Positions 6,627 through 14,515 of a stretch of 32,396 bases of DNA are shown in pieces. This DNA is from a virus. The position numbers and the translations under genes were made by a program. The stretch is from positions 1-32,396 of the IMG/VR virus record IMGVR_UViG_3300035181_003133; one strand, written 5' to 3'. Within the stretch, counting starts at the first letter, position 1, and each line of letters opens with the position of its first letter. Under the pieces are notes generated by a model. That model did no database searches. It saw nothing but the letters and a program-made list of their open reading frames with translations, and was not told the origin of the DNA.

Positions 6627-7211
6627 ATGCCCGCTACTCGCGCCGACGTCATCGCCTACGCCCGCAGCCTCGACGGCCTATCAGCCGACTACGACTGCCC
6701 CAAGACACGCGCCTCCTACCTGGCTCTCATCGCCCCCGGTGAGACGCCAGCACGCGCAGCCGAGATGGCGAAGATGAGCGGCTGTGCCCTGACCATGCGC
6801 GGTGTGCTCCGGCAGTTCATATCCCACCCTATCCTCGAAGCGCCCTACGTTGACCAGCACGCCATGAGCGACCTGCTCGCCATCGCCACGCAAGCAGGTG
6901 CGGCCTACACCTCACGGCGCGACATCGAGCGCGGGGACATCGTCATCGTGGGGGGTGGCAGTGACGGTGGTGGGCCAGAACACACCTGGATGGCCCTGTC
7001 AGTCGACGACTGTGACCCGTACGCTGACGGTGAGCCGTGCGAGGTAATCAGCGGCCTCGATGGTGGCCACCGTGACGAGGCTACAGGCTACCAGTCCATC
7101 GTGACGCGCACCCATGAAGTGCAGGGCGGCTACGACACGGCGGGCAGTTTGAAGAGGCTGGTGAGGTGGGTTTTTGACGTCGATAAGATCGTCGAGCGCT
7201 TCGGTAGGTAG
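6627..7211 (+). CDS. Putative cysteine peptidase/amidase, possible endolysin
   Basis: This 194-residue protein has the spacing of an NlpC/P60- or CHAP-like fold. A cysteine lies at the start of a helix (MSGCALTMRGVLRQF, Cys53), and a strand-turn GDIVIVGGGSDGGGPEHTWMALSV places His119 about 65 residues later, as in the Cys/His pair of these hydrolases. The Gly-rich turn before the His is typical of NlpC/P60 proteins (GDIV...H). No signal peptide is seen. Its place just upstream of the terminase genes and its single-domain size would suit a phage lysin cutting peptidoglycan peptides. No other lysin candidate is visible in the window. The family assignment is by motif only, so another phage-encoded cysteine hydrolase is possible. 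Confidence 0.5.
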   Translation: MPATRADVIAYARSLDGLSADYDCPKTRASYLALIAPGETPARAAEMAKMSGCALTMRGVLRQFISHPILEAPYVDQHAMSDLLAIATQAGAAYTSRRDIERGDIVIVGGGSDGGGPEHTWMALSVDDCDPYADGEPCEVISGLDGGHRDEATGYQSIVTRTHEVQGGYDTAGSLKRLVRWVFDVDKIVERFGR

Positions 7212-7222
7212 GTACGTAACGG

Positions 7223-7561
7223 TCAGCCATTTACGTCATCAGCACCGCCGGGAACAGCACGGAGGACGCGGTAAAATATCCCATTGGGGCCCAAACGTAT
7301 CGCAGGCCAAGCAACACGTAGCCAACTGATTTCGCCCGGCTTCCCGCGGAGGGTGATCGCGTCCACCTCAATCGAGGTCGCGAACTCCAAATCGTCTGTT
7401 GTAGGTTCAGGACGTTTGCTGCGGGCGGCGTCGTCGATCAAGTCGCCGACAACGGTGTCAGGCGCTCTCCATTCGACCGCGAATTCGGCCAGTTTTCCTG
7501 TGCGAATATCGGAGGCGACACGGTCAAGGAGGGCGGCGAGTTCGGTGGTGTTCATGGTCAT
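7223..7561 (-). CDS. Reverse-strand hypothetical protein
   Basis: This 112-residue acidic protein (MTMNTTELAALLDRVASDIRTGKLAEFAVEWRAPDT...) is convergent with the putative lysin gene and stands against the direction of all its neighbours. The N-terminal half is helical. The second half contains EFATSIEVDAITLRGKPGEISWL and looks beta-rich. It has no membrane or signal segments. The start is placed at the ATG at 7561 because a -10-like TAGCGT lies 7 bases upstream with a -35-like TTCATC 17 bases further (an upstream in-frame start at 7633 would overlap that promoter). Isolated reverse genes with their own promoter inside phage structural regions are often morons expressed in the lysogen. Function unknown. 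Confidence 0.6.
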   Translation of the reverse strand: MTMNTTELAALLDRVASDIRTGKLAEFAVEWRAPDTVVGDLIDDAARSKRPEPTTDDLEFATSIEVDAITLRGKPGEISWLRVAWPAIRLGPNGIFYRVLRAVPGGADDVNG

Positions 7562-7568
7562 GCTGCGG

Positions 7569-7597
7569 ACGCTATCACGGTCTGCCGTGGAGATGAA
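7569..7597 (-). promoter_or_regulatory. Promoter for reverse-strand gene at 7561
   Basis: On the minus strand TTCATC (7597-7592), 17 bases, TAGCGT (7574-7569), then 7 bases to the ATG at 7561. The -10 shares the TANNGT form seen upstream of plus-strand genes. Confidence 0.45.
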
Positions 7598-7640
7598 GCA
7601 CCACGGTCCACCCCTTGGACCACGCTGGTCCATGCTGGTC

Positions 7641-7649
7641 CGGTACGGT
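7641..7649 (+). promoter_or_regulatory. CGGTANNGT start motif (CGGTACGGT)
   Basis: Ends 4 bases before the ATG at 7654. CATGC (7631-7635) and GCATG (7652-7656) flank it, placing the start codon in the right arm. The motif decides the start: an in-frame ATG at 7615 lies upstream of it. Confidence 0.55.
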
Positions 7650-7653
7650 GGGC

Positions 7654-8406
7654 ATGCCGCCCAACGCCCCCACCTCGACTACGTGCCCCCTGTGCTCGCG
7701 CGACCCCGCTGACATAGCGGCTGCCATCGCAGGGGTGAGCCAACGTGCGGCTGCACTGGCCCTTGGGGTGCCAAAAACAACCATGCTCAGGCACATCGCC
7801 GAGCATACCCCCGGCCCTGCCACGGTCCCGTCAGGTGGCGGCGCTCCCGTGGTGTTCCCTGCCAGCCCCGTGGTGCAAGTGGCGCCGCTGGTCATCACGG
7901 CGAAGCTGGGACGGCCTTGCCTGTCTTGCGCGCACCCTGAGCGCAAACTCATCGATACATCGTTGGCGAAGGGTGTCCGCTACAAGGCCATCGAGCGCAT
8001 ACTCGCAAAGCAACTTTGGACACTCAGTGACACGGCGATTCGGCACCACGCCATCAACTGTGTCCCCGAGTTGATGAGGACCGCGGCCGACGACGCTGCG
8101 GAACGCGACGTCACCACGGTCGAGACAGTGCGCCAAGAGGCCTTGAACCTCATGGACGAGGCCAAAGAGATGATCCAAGAGGCTAAAGCCGCGGATGATC
8201 TACGCGGGCGGGCGGCATGCCTAACGTCCGCCAAGGGCTGCCTCGAACTACTCGCACGTATCACAGGTGACATCGGCGCGGACATCGAGATCCGCGTACA
8301 GGCCAGTGCGTCGTGGCAGAAGGCTAAGACGGCCATCATCGCGGCCCTGGCACCTCACCCGGCGGCCCTGGCTGACGTCGTGGCGGCTCTTCAGGGGGTC
8401 GAGTAG
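7654..8406 (+). CDS. Small terminase-like protein with duplicated Zn/HTH unit
   Basis: The gene lies directly before the large terminase (stop overlapping its GTG), the position of the DNA-recognising small subunit. The N-terminal 140 residues hold two related units: CPLCSRDPADI...LGVPKTTMLRHIAEHT (11-52) and CLSCAHPERKLI...LWTLSDTAIRHHAINC (89-136). Each has a CxxC pair, then a helix-turn-helix ending in an R-H-x-x-x-H/C pattern, which suggests a small zinc-stabilised DNA-binding domain in duplicate, joined by a Pro/Val-rich linker. The C-terminal half (145-250) is helical and acidic (VRQEALNLMDEAKEMIQEAKAADDLRGRA) and should oligomerise or bind the large subunit. The product is 250 residues from this start. 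Confidence 0.7.
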   Translation: MPPNAPTSTTCPLCSRDPADIAAAIAGVSQRAAALALGVPKTTMLRHIAEHTPGPATVPSGGGAPVVFPASPVVQVAPLVITAKLGRPCLSCAHPERKLIDTSLAKGVRYKAIERILAKQLWTLSDTAIRHHAINCVPELMRTAADDAAERDVTTVETVRQEALNLMDEAKEMIQEAKAADDLRGRAACLTSAKGCLELLARITGDIGADIEIRVQASASWQKAKTAIIAALAPHPAALADVVAALQGVE

Positions 8407-10100
8407 TGGCTGGCCGTAAGAAGGCCAAGAGCCTCGCAGAAGACCTCGCAGACACCTTGGCGGCTGCGGCTATCCAGGCGCGTGTCACGATGGCCGGTAA
8501 GCTGTCCTTTCGCGCCTTCCTGGAGTCACAGGACTTTTGCGGGTTGCAACTCTCCCCCGTCATCGCTGCCATCGCCGATGCAAGCGAGGGGATCCGCCTT
8601 GCCACCATCGCCCCTGAGCTGTGCGTGAAGGTCTTTGGGTGCGAGCCCGACGCAATGCCCACGGTGGCAAGGCGCGTAGTCGCGGTGAGTGCAGGCGGTC
8701 GTGGTGGCAAGACCTCGCGACTACTCGCCCCCAAGGCACTGCACGGGGCATGGACGGTGCCTCTACGGCTGCCAGGCGCACCTATCGACCCTGCGCACCC
8801 GAACGCGCAAGAGGTCGGCAAGGGTGAGCATGTAGCAGCCATCGTCGTTGCTCCGAAGCGTAGGCTGGCCAAGCAGTGCTTCTCATTCATCCGTGGCTAC
8901 GTGGAGTCGAGCCCGCTGTTACTCGCCGCAGTCGTCGGTGAGATCACGGGTGAGTCCCTGACCTTGCGTCGCCCTGACGGAATCTTTGTCGACGTCCAGG
9001 TAGTCGTCGCTGACAAGGGCGGCGCCTCGATGCGTAGCAAGACCCTCGTATTCGCAGGCATCGATGAGGCTAGCTTCCTTAGTGGCGCCGGTGCTGCGGT
9101 CAATGATGAGGACATTCGATCGGCTGCCATCCAACGTATCGTGCCAGGTGGGCAGCTCTACATCGTGTCGACGCCTTGGATTGCCGAGGAAGGCGTGCTA
9201 GAACAACTTGTCACCACCGACTTCGGCCGACACCTCAATGCCCTGGTAGCAGCACGCGTGGGGACGAGGCTCCTTAATCCTACGTGGGATCCCGATGGCT
9301 CGATCGAGCGGGCAGAGCGTGCGCGTCCAGGTGGCAGCACCAACGCCGACCGTGAGATCCTCGCCATTCCATTGGCCAAGGGATCGCGCTGCTACTTCCC
9401 GGCCGATGCCATTGCAAGGGCCTTGATCCTCACCGCGCCTGATAGCCAAGCCGAAGAAGTAGGCGCTGGCGTCGACCTTGGACTGAGTGCAGGCGGCGAT
9501 CACTCGGCCCTGTCCATCGCATCGCGCTACCCCGGCGGCATCTTCACGGCCCTGGTTGCACTGGAGATTGCAGGCGGCAATGGCCAAAAGGGTAGCGATA
9601 CATACAAGGCCTTTGCGCGGCGCCTATTGGACCATGGGTGCGCCAGTGTTGCAGCCGACGTCCACTATAAAGAGGCGTTCATCGAGACGCTTGACCACCA
9701 CGGGATCCAGTTCATCGACGCAGCCTCAAAGGACCGTGTCTATGCGGGCACCAAGACGCTGCTTGTGGAGGGTCGCCTGGCACTTGGCGGCCTCGATGCT
9801 GTCACACGCGAGGCGATTGCAGACCAGCTCGCATCAATTGTGGCAACACCAATGTCAGCGGGGCGCGTCAAGATTACGGCACCACGTCGCCGAGTAGCTG
9901 ACATGGGCGTAGGTGCGACGATGGGTGGTCACTGCGATAGCGTGTCGGCGCTCACGTTGTCTTTGTGGCGCTGTGGCAGCCTTGACCCGCAAACATGGGT
10001 AGTGCGCGAGGTCGTCAACTACCTGGACGACTTCGACGACGCGCCTGACTCGGGACGTGGTGGTGGCATAGACCGCGACGATCTGCGCTGGCGAGATTAA
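8406..10100 (+). CDS. Large terminase subunit (Mu gp28-like)
   Basis: This is the DNA-packaging motor: an ATPase with a nuclease domain that loads DNA into proheads through the portal. At 564 residues it has a Walker A-like SAGGRGGKTS (95-104), a Walker B FAGIDEA (217-223) with the catalytic Glu after Asp220, and the coupling motif LYIVSTPW (251-258). The nuclease half begins with GAGVDLGLSAGGDHSALSI (353-371), whose Asp357 and Asp365 fit the RNase H-like metal site. Later acidic positions include VAADVHYKE and GGHCDS. The GTG start overlaps the stop of the small subunit gene (TAGTG), so the two are translationally coupled. Length and motifs suit the Mu-type terminases. Confidence 0.88.
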   Translation: MAGRKKAKSLAEDLADTLAAAAIQARVTMAGKLSFRAFLESQDFCGLQLSPVIAAIADASEGIRLATIAPELCVKVFGCEPDAMPTVARRVVAVSAGGRGGKTSRLLAPKALHGAWTVPLRLPGAPIDPAHPNAQEVGKGEHVAAIVVAPKRRLAKQCFSFIRGYVESSPLLLAAVVGEITGESLTLRRPDGIFVDVQVVVADKGGASMRSKTLVFAGIDEASFLSGAGAAVNDEDIRSAAIQRIVPGGQLYIVSTPWIAEEGVLEQLVTTDFGRHLNALVAARVGTRLLNPTWDPDGSIERAERARPGGSTNADREILAIPLAKGSRCYFPADAIARALILTAPDSQAEEVGAGVDLGLSAGGDHSALSIASRYPGGIFTALVALEIAGGNGQKGSDTYKAFARRLLDHGCASVAADVHYKEAFIETLDHHGIQFIDAASKDRVYAGTKTLLVEGRLALGGLDAVTREAIADQLASIVATPMSAGRVKITAPRRRVADMGVGATMGGHCDSVSALTLSLWRCGSLDPQTWVVREVVNYLDDFDDAPDSGRGGGIDRDDLRWRD

Positions 10101-10110
10101 CTACCTCGCT

Positions 10111-10119
10111 CGGTACGGT
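10111..10119 (+). promoter_or_regulatory. CGGTANNGT start motif (CGGTACGGT)
   Basis: Ends 6 bases before the ATG at 10126, in the 25-base gap after the terminase. GCTC and GAGC flank it symmetrically. Confidence 0.55.
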
Positions 10120-10125
10120 GAGCCT

Positions 10126-11778
10126 ATGTCGTGGCTCACCAACCTGTTCCGCAAGGCCAACGCGCCTGACGTCGACTCGGCGAACGTCGCGCTGGCAGAC
10201 GCCTATTCGAGCCTTGACCATCGCGAGCGTGAAGGGATGATCGGCCGACTGGCAGACAGTGCCTACGGTATCAAGCGGCGCCCCACCTACGTACAGACGC
10301 GCTGGCAGCCTCGCCACCGTGATGAGATCCTCGCCGAAGCTGAGACAGGAGTCATGCTGCGGCTGGCCTACTTCATCGACTCGATGAGGTCTGACGGCAT
10401 GATCAGCGGCCTTCTCGACACGCGTACAGGCGGCATGCTGCGGCGTCCCGTCCTATTCAGTGGTGACCCCTACCTGTGCGAGCAATTGCGCGGGCGAGAA
10501 GCCACGTACAGCGACGCTGGAATCGTAACCGACCCGGGGCAGCCTGGTGTGTGGCAGCGCATGGTCCCCACGGCGGAACTTGCGGCCATCGTGTGGGACG
10601 GTATCTGCGCTGGCGTAGGGATTGGCGAGTTGGTCAAGGATGCCACGGGCCTGCCTGTTCTACGGCACCTCGACCTTCATTGGCTACGTTACGACTACGG
10701 GTGCGACCGCTGGATCTACGCGGCCCCTGGCGGGACATACGAGGTCAAGCCTGGTGACGGGCGATGGATCCTGTTCACTCCCAAGGGACCACGTAGGCCG
10801 TGGATTAGCGCCGCATGGTTCCCACTGGCGTGGCCGTACATTTCCAAGGCTGGCACGGCCCTCGATCGCCTGCGCTGGCAGGGCGATCTTTGTGATCCGC
10901 TCAAAGTAATCACAGCGGGTGACAAGTCGACCGAGCCTCACCGTCGCAGCCTCATGCGGATGATCACGGACAAGTGGCACCGTTCGCCGGGATTTGTCCT
11001 CCGCAATGATGAGAAGGCCGAACTCGTCGAATCGACGGGCAAGGGCTTTGAGGTTTATTGCGATAGCGAGGACCGCGCCGACCGCGAGATTCAATTCACG
11101 CTGTCAGGCCAAGTAGTCACAGGCAATGGCACGTCGGGGTTCAGTGGCGTCGACATCTTCAACTCTATCAAAGACGACATCATCCAAGGCACCGCGGATG
11201 CCTGTGGCGAGTGCGTCACGCGCGACATCATTGCACCGTGGGCGCTCACCTTTTGGGGATGCCGAGACGGTGCCCCCGCGGCGACATGGGACGTGCGGTC
11301 ACCCACGGCTCGCAAGGCCGATGCGGAGGCACTTGGCGCGGCTATCGACACCGTTGGCAAGGCCGATGCGATGGCAGCTACACGAGGCCAGCGCGTCAAC
11401 CTCGCGGCCCTCTTCGCGAGCGAACGGCTCACCCTGCCGTTGGAGCCCATTCCCGGCGCCGCTGTACCTGCTACCACGCCCCTAGTACAGCCCAGCACAC
11501 CGCTCATCACCTTGGCGCTGCCGAACACAGGTAGCGCCGACGATGACGCCGCACAGGTAGACGAGCACGCTGCGGCCCTGTCTGCGGCCATGACCGAGCA
11601 CGGCGTCGATAGTTGCGAGCACGGCTCTAAGAACCGCTGCCGCCTGTGCGGCATCGAGCGGACCCGAGAGTTAGTGCCAGGCGCGGCTCCCGGTGACGGC
11701 CTGCACTCATGGCGCGTCGTGTGGCGGCCCATTGGCGCTCCCAAAGCAGTAGCGGCCCCCGCCGGTAAGGTGTCGTGA
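10126..11778 (+). CDS. Portal protein (Mu gp29-like, DUF935)
   Basis: The portal forms the dodecameric ring at one capsid vertex, through which the terminase packs DNA. The 550-residue protein matches the DUF935/gp29 layout: an N-terminal RTRWQPRHRDEILAEAETG segment, then DSMRSDGMISGLLDTRTGGMLRRPVLF, a central beta region ending in DGRWILFTPKGPRRPW, and the helical clip and stem. The last ~55 residues are unusual: CEHGSKNRCRLCG gives Cys497-x-His499-x5-Cys505-x2-Cys508, a possible zinc knuckle, after an acidic linker. The following gene is the protease; the minor head gene (Mu F/gp30) normally placed between is absent, and this extension may replace part of it. That replacement is inference. 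Confidence 0.85.
   Translation: MSWLTNLFRKANAPDVDSANVALADAYSSLDHREREGMIGRLADSAYGIKRRPTYVQTRWQPRHRDEILAEAETGVMLRLAYFIDSMRSDGMISGLLDTRTGGMLRRPVLFSGDPYLCEQLRGREATYSDAGIVTDPGQPGVWQRMVPTAELAAIVWDGICAGVGIGELVKDATGLPVLRHLDLHWLRYDYGCDRWIYAAPGGTYEVKPGDGRWILFTPKGPRRPWISAAWFPLAWPYISKAGTALDRLRWQGDLCDPLKVITAGDKSTEPHRRSLMRMITDKWHRSPGFVLRNDEKAELVESTGKGFEVYCDSEDRADREIQFTLSGQVVTGNGTSGFSGVDIFNSIKDDIIQGTADACGECVTRDIIAPWALTFWGCRDGAPAATWDVRSPTARKADAEALGAAIDTVGKADAMAATRGQRVNLAALFASERLTLPLEPIPGAAVPATTPLVQPSTPLITLALPNTGSADDDAAQVDEHAAALSAAMTEHGVDSCEHGSKNRCRLCGIERTRELVPGAAPGDGLHSWRVVWRPIGAPKAVAAPAGKVS
11763..11771 (+). promoter_or_regulatory. CGGTANNGT start motif (CGGTAAGGT)
   Basis: Lies inside the last codons of the portal gene, 11 bases before the ATG at 11783; the spacing is longer than at most copies. 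Confidence 0.35.
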
Positions 11779-11782
11779 GCCC

Positions 11783-12943
11783 ATGAGCAAGCGCTACACC
11801 GCATCCATCCAGCTACCCCCACGGGGCAAGGCTCCCGAGAGGATCCGCATTTGGAGAGCAGGCGAGAACCCGGGCGACTACGGTCAGTGCCTGTTCTCCC
11901 CGGCTGCCGCTGCGGCTGTGATGGCTGACTTCACGGCGCGTGGCAATGCGGGTGCCATTGACGTCGAGCACGCCACCAACCCGCAAGCCAACCCCAGTTA
12001 CGACCCTTCGCTACCGCCCCCGGGCGGCGGGTACTACGTGCTCGACCTCGTCGATGGTGAGTTGTGGGCGGCGGTAAGGTGGTCTGACTACGCCATCGCG
12101 CAGATTGAGAGCGGCTCGCGCTGCTACGTCAGCCCCGATTGGCTCATGTCCTCGGACACGCGCGAACCAACTCGACTCAATAAACTGAGCCTGGTCCAAG
12201 AGCCCGGCACCTACGGAATCAACATGCTCGCAAGTCGAGCAACTGCGGAGCGTACTACTATGGATCTCGAAACGTTGAAGGCACTACTCGCCGCTGCACA
12301 GAAGATGGCCGAGAACGCCGAGAACGCCGACCTCAAGTCGGTTGGTGCCGACCTCGTGACGCAACTCACGGACATGGCTGGCAAGCTGGGCATGGACCTG
12401 ACCGCGGCCCCCGCGAGCGACCCCGCTCCCGCTGCCCCTGTAGCTGCCGCTGCGGACCCCGTTGCGCCCGCTGCCGACCCCAAGACGGTGCCTGCCGCTG
12501 CGAGCAAGGGCATCACGCTGGCCGACGTCCAGTCCGTCATCCGCGAAGAGCGCGCCAAGAGTGAACTGCTCACCGCGGCTGTCGCTGGTCGTCAGGGCAT
12601 GACCCCTGCGCTGGTCACCATCCTCGCGAGCAAGTCGCTGGCGGAGTGTCGTGCCTTCGTTGGTGCGCTGCCCATGGTCTTTGCCCCGGCGCTCAAGATC
12701 ACGCTCCCGGCCCTCAATGCAACTGCCAGTGCGGCGGCTGCGAGTGAGCCCGAGGCTACCCAGGCGGAGGTCAACGACATCGAGAAGATGCGCAAGCAAC
12801 TCGGCGTGACTGCGGCGGTTGCAGCGTCGGCGAAGGCGGAAGCTGCGGCTGGCACCCTTGGTGTCCTCTCGGTCGCCCGCATTCAAGAGTTGAAGGTCAA
12901 GGCCCGTGCCGCGGATGCCGCGAAGGTCGCTGCCGCGAAGTGA
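11783..12943 (+). CDS. Head maturation protease with scaffold (Mu I-like)
   Basis: This protein should cleave capsid assembly partners and carry the scaffold as its C-terminal part. The N-terminal ~155 residues match phage I-like proteases: RIRIWRAGENPGDYG, a VMADFTARGNAGAIDVEHATNPQ segment with an Asp-x-Glu-His core, a Pro/Gly-rich loop, ELWAAVRWSDYAIAQIESGSRCYVSPDW and NKLSLVQEPG. From residue 160 the sequence becomes helical and Ala/Pro-rich (PAAPVAAAADPVAPAADP), typical of scaffolds. An internal start there gives a separate scaffold. It lies 4 bases after the portal stop and before the decoration and capsid genes, as in Mu. Total length is 386 residues. Confidence 0.85.
   Translation: MSKRYTASIQLPPRGKAPERIRIWRAGENPGDYGQCLFSPAAAAAVMADFTARGNAGAIDVEHATNPQANPSYDPSLPPPGGGYYVLDLVDGELWAAVRWSDYAIAQIESGSRCYVSPDWLMSSDTREPTRLNKLSLVQEPGTYGINMLASRATAERTTMDLETLKALLAAAQKMAENAENADLKSVGADLVTQLTDMAGKLGMDLTAAPASDPAPAAPVAAAADPVAPAADPKTVPAAASKGITLADVQSVIREERAKSELLTAAVAGRQGMTPALVTILASKSLAECRAFVGALPMVFAPALKITLPALNATASAAAASEPEATQAEVNDIEKMRKQLGVTAAVAASAKAEAAAGTLGVLSVARIQELKVKARAADAAKVAAAK
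12260..12943 (+). CDS. Nested scaffold protein (Mu Z-like internal start)
   Basis: In Mu the scaffold is made from an internal start in the protease gene. Here an in-frame ATG at 12260 (residue 160 of the protease) is preceded by GGAG (12247-12250, 9 bases away), exactly where the protease domain ends and the helical, Ala-rich scaffold begins (MDLETLKALLAAAQKMAENAEN). The 227-residue product is acidic, coiled-coil-like at its start, low-complexity in the middle and helical at its end. The internal start is inferred from position and ribosome site. Confidence 0.6.
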   Translation: MDLETLKALLAAAQKMAENAENADLKSVGADLVTQLTDMAGKLGMDLTAAPASDPAPAAPVAAAADPVAPAADPKTVPAAASKGITLADVQSVIREERAKSELLTAAVAGRQGMTPALVTILASKSLAECRAFVGALPMVFAPALKITLPALNATASAAAASEPEATQAEVNDIEKMRKQLGVTAAVAASAKAEAAAGTLGVLSVARIQELKVKARAADAAKVAAAK

Positions 12944-13001
12944 CTCGACCGGGCTGGCGTAGTCGTTGGCCCGATTCACCCAAGACTAAGGATCTCTCAT
13001 C

Positions 13002-13439
13002 ATGGCTGCACTCACCACCGTTCGACTCACCAAGGACAGCTACACCAACGGGGAAATCGCGTTCCCCGTGAAGGCGTCCACCAAGATCTTCGCTGGCGCG
13101 ATGGTCGACGTCTCCGGCATCAACACCGGGTACGCGAGCCCCATGACCAAGGCCACTGGCCTGAAGTGCAAGGGCATCGCCAAGGTTACGGCGGACAACA
13201 CGTCGGGCGCTAACGGTGACATCAAGGTCATCGTCCAGCTTTCGCAGACGCCGAACGGGACGCGCCTGTTCAAACTCACCAACGACCCCGGTGCGGGCGC
13301 CCTCGCCATCACCGACATTGGTGCGACCGTCTACGCGCTCGACGACAACACCGTCACCAAGACCTCGACCGCGGCTACGGCAGTGGGCGAATTCGTGCGG
13401 CTCGATGCTGACGGCGGCGTCTGGATCGAGATCAAGTAA
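13002..13439 (+). CDS. Capsid decoration protein (DUF2190-like)
   Basis: This 145-residue beta-rich protein has the features of DUF2190-type head decoration proteins: an N-terminal KDSYTNGEIAFPVKASTKIFAGAMV strand pair, a central VDVSGINTGYASPMTKATGLKCKGIAK stretch, and a terminal AATAVGEFVRLDADGGVWIEI in which the last strand closes the fold. Such proteins sit on the outside of the capsid as trimers and stabilise it. It lies directly before the major capsid gene, the expected place. The ATG is preceded by AAGGAT (9 bases upstream). There is no CGGTA motif in this gap, so it is probably read from upstream transcription. Confidence 0.75.
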   Translation: MAALTTVRLTKDSYTNGEIAFPVKASTKIFAGAMVDVSGINTGYASPMTKATGLKCKGIAKVTADNTSGANGDIKVIVQLSQTPNGTRLFKLTNDPGAGALAITDIGATVYALDDNTVTKTSTAATAVGEFVRLDADGGVWIEIK

Positions 13440-13470
13440 CCCGCACCCCAAAGGATAAAGGACCACTACC

Positions 13471-14415
13471 ATGCCTATCACTCTCTCTTCGCGGGTTGTC
13501 GCGGAACTCAATGTCTTGCTTGTGTCGATGTTCGACATGGGCGCCTCCGACGCGGCCAAGCGTGCCAGCGACGTTATCGATCTCTCTTACGTCAGCACCT
13601 CGGACACGGCTCAGAACGTCTACACGCTGGTTGACACAGACTTCGCGCTGCGCGACCGCAGCGATAGTGCCGAGGTCATCGTTGACGGCGTCAAGCTCTA
13701 TGAGACACGCATCAAGGACGGCAAGAAGTACAAGATGATCGAGGTCGACCTCGATGCCTTCGATGACGACAAGGTTGGCCAGTACAACGGCGTGTTCTAT
13801 CGCCTTGGACAAGCTCAGGCTCTTGGACCGTCGCGCCTCATGGAGGACACAATCCTCGCGTCCGAGGTTGCAGCTCCGGGTGGCAACTATGACGGTGTCC
13901 CCCTCATTAGCACGGCTCACCCCGTCAAGCCTTTCGAGGGTGGCAGCGCCACGTGGGCGAACAAACTCGTCATCTCGGCTGGCTTGAACATCAACACGTT
14001 CGCGCAGGCCTACGCGGCTTTCCAGGCCTTCCCCGGTGAAGATGGACGCCCGCTCAACAACACCCCCACGGTGCTCATGGTCGACCCTGGCTACCGCCAG
14101 ATCGCCAATGACATCTGCTTCTCGGACCGTCCCCAGGGCGGACAGGGCGGTGGCAACGCCTGGCAAGGGCTTGTGCGGCCAATGTTTGTGCCGCAGCTTG
14201 CGACGGCGGACGGCTGGTATCTTGCGGACGATTCGAGCACACTTGAGCGCCCCTGGATCTTTCAGGAGCGTCGCGCGCTTCGCATGATCCCGCTCTTCTC
14301 TTCGCATGAGGACCCGGCCGTACTCAAGAGCCGCAAGCTGGGCTGGCTCGTCGATGGCCGCATCGGTGCTGGCTACGGCTACGCTAACCGCGTCCTGAAG
14401 GTCACCAAGACCTAG
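13471..14415 (+). CDS. Major capsid protein (Mu T-like)
   Basis: This 314-residue protein fits the Mu-type major head subunit, which has the HK97 fold. Recognisable stretches are the N-terminal VVAELNVLLVSMFDMGA, YKMIEVDLDAFDDDKVGQYNGVFYRLGQAQALGPSRLMEDTIL, VPLISTAHPVKP (the H-P pair is typical of this family), and PTVLMVDPGYRQIANDICFSD, with the C-terminal WLVDGRIGAGYGYANRVLKVTK. It is followed at once by a strong intrinsic terminator, consistent with a high-expression transcript ending after the capsid gene. AAAGGATAAAGGA precedes the ATG and supplies a strong ribosome site. Confidence 0.9.
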   Translation: MPITLSSRVVAELNVLLVSMFDMGASDAAKRASDVIDLSYVSTSDTAQNVYTLVDTDFALRDRSDSAEVIVDGVKLYETRIKDGKKYKMIEVDLDAFDDDKVGQYNGVFYRLGQAQALGPSRLMEDTILASEVAAPGGNYDGVPLISTAHPVKPFEGGSATWANKLVISAGLNINTFAQAYAAFQAFPGEDGRPLNNTPTVLMVDPGYRQIANDICFSDRPQGGQGGGNAWQGLVRPMFVPQLATADGWYLADDSSTLERPWIFQERRALRMIPLFSSHEDPAVLKSRKLGWLVDGRIGAGYGYANRVLKVTKT

Positions 14416-14451
14416 TCGACCACCACGCTCCCAGTGCAATGCTGGCAGTCT

Positions 14452-14489
14452 AGCCCCGTCCCGGTTCTCCCCCGGGACGGGGCTTTCTT
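14452..14489 (+). terminator. Rho-independent terminator after capsid gene
   Basis: AGCCCCGTCCCGG (14452-14464) pairs perfectly with CCGGGACGGGGCT (14472-14484), a 13-bp GC-rich stem with a 7-base loop, followed by a T-rich run (TTTCTT). Confidence 0.9.
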
Positions 14490-14501
14490 ATGGTCCATCG
14501 G

Positions 14502-14510
14502 CGGTATAGC
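14502..14510 (+). promoter_or_regulatory. CGGTANNGC start motif (CGGTATAGC)
   Basis: Ends 5 bases before the ATG at 14516, and lies just after the capsid terminator, so it is the natural place to restart transcription. CCATCG (14495-14500) and CGATGG (14514-14519) flank it and include the ATG. Confidence 0.6.
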
Positions 14511-14515
14511 TATCG

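Noticed and set aside
7604-7643. Repeated GGTCC/GGACC boxes before the small terminase
   Set aside because: Short and imperfect; possibly part of the local control region, but not enough to call a separate element.
12073-12081. CGGTAAGGT inside the protease gene
   Set aside because: Matches the start motif but lies mid-gene with no start codon at the proper distance; treated as background.
13432-14439. 335-codon minus-strand frame
   Set aside because: Exactly antisense to the capsid gene; composition is that of a shadow frame.
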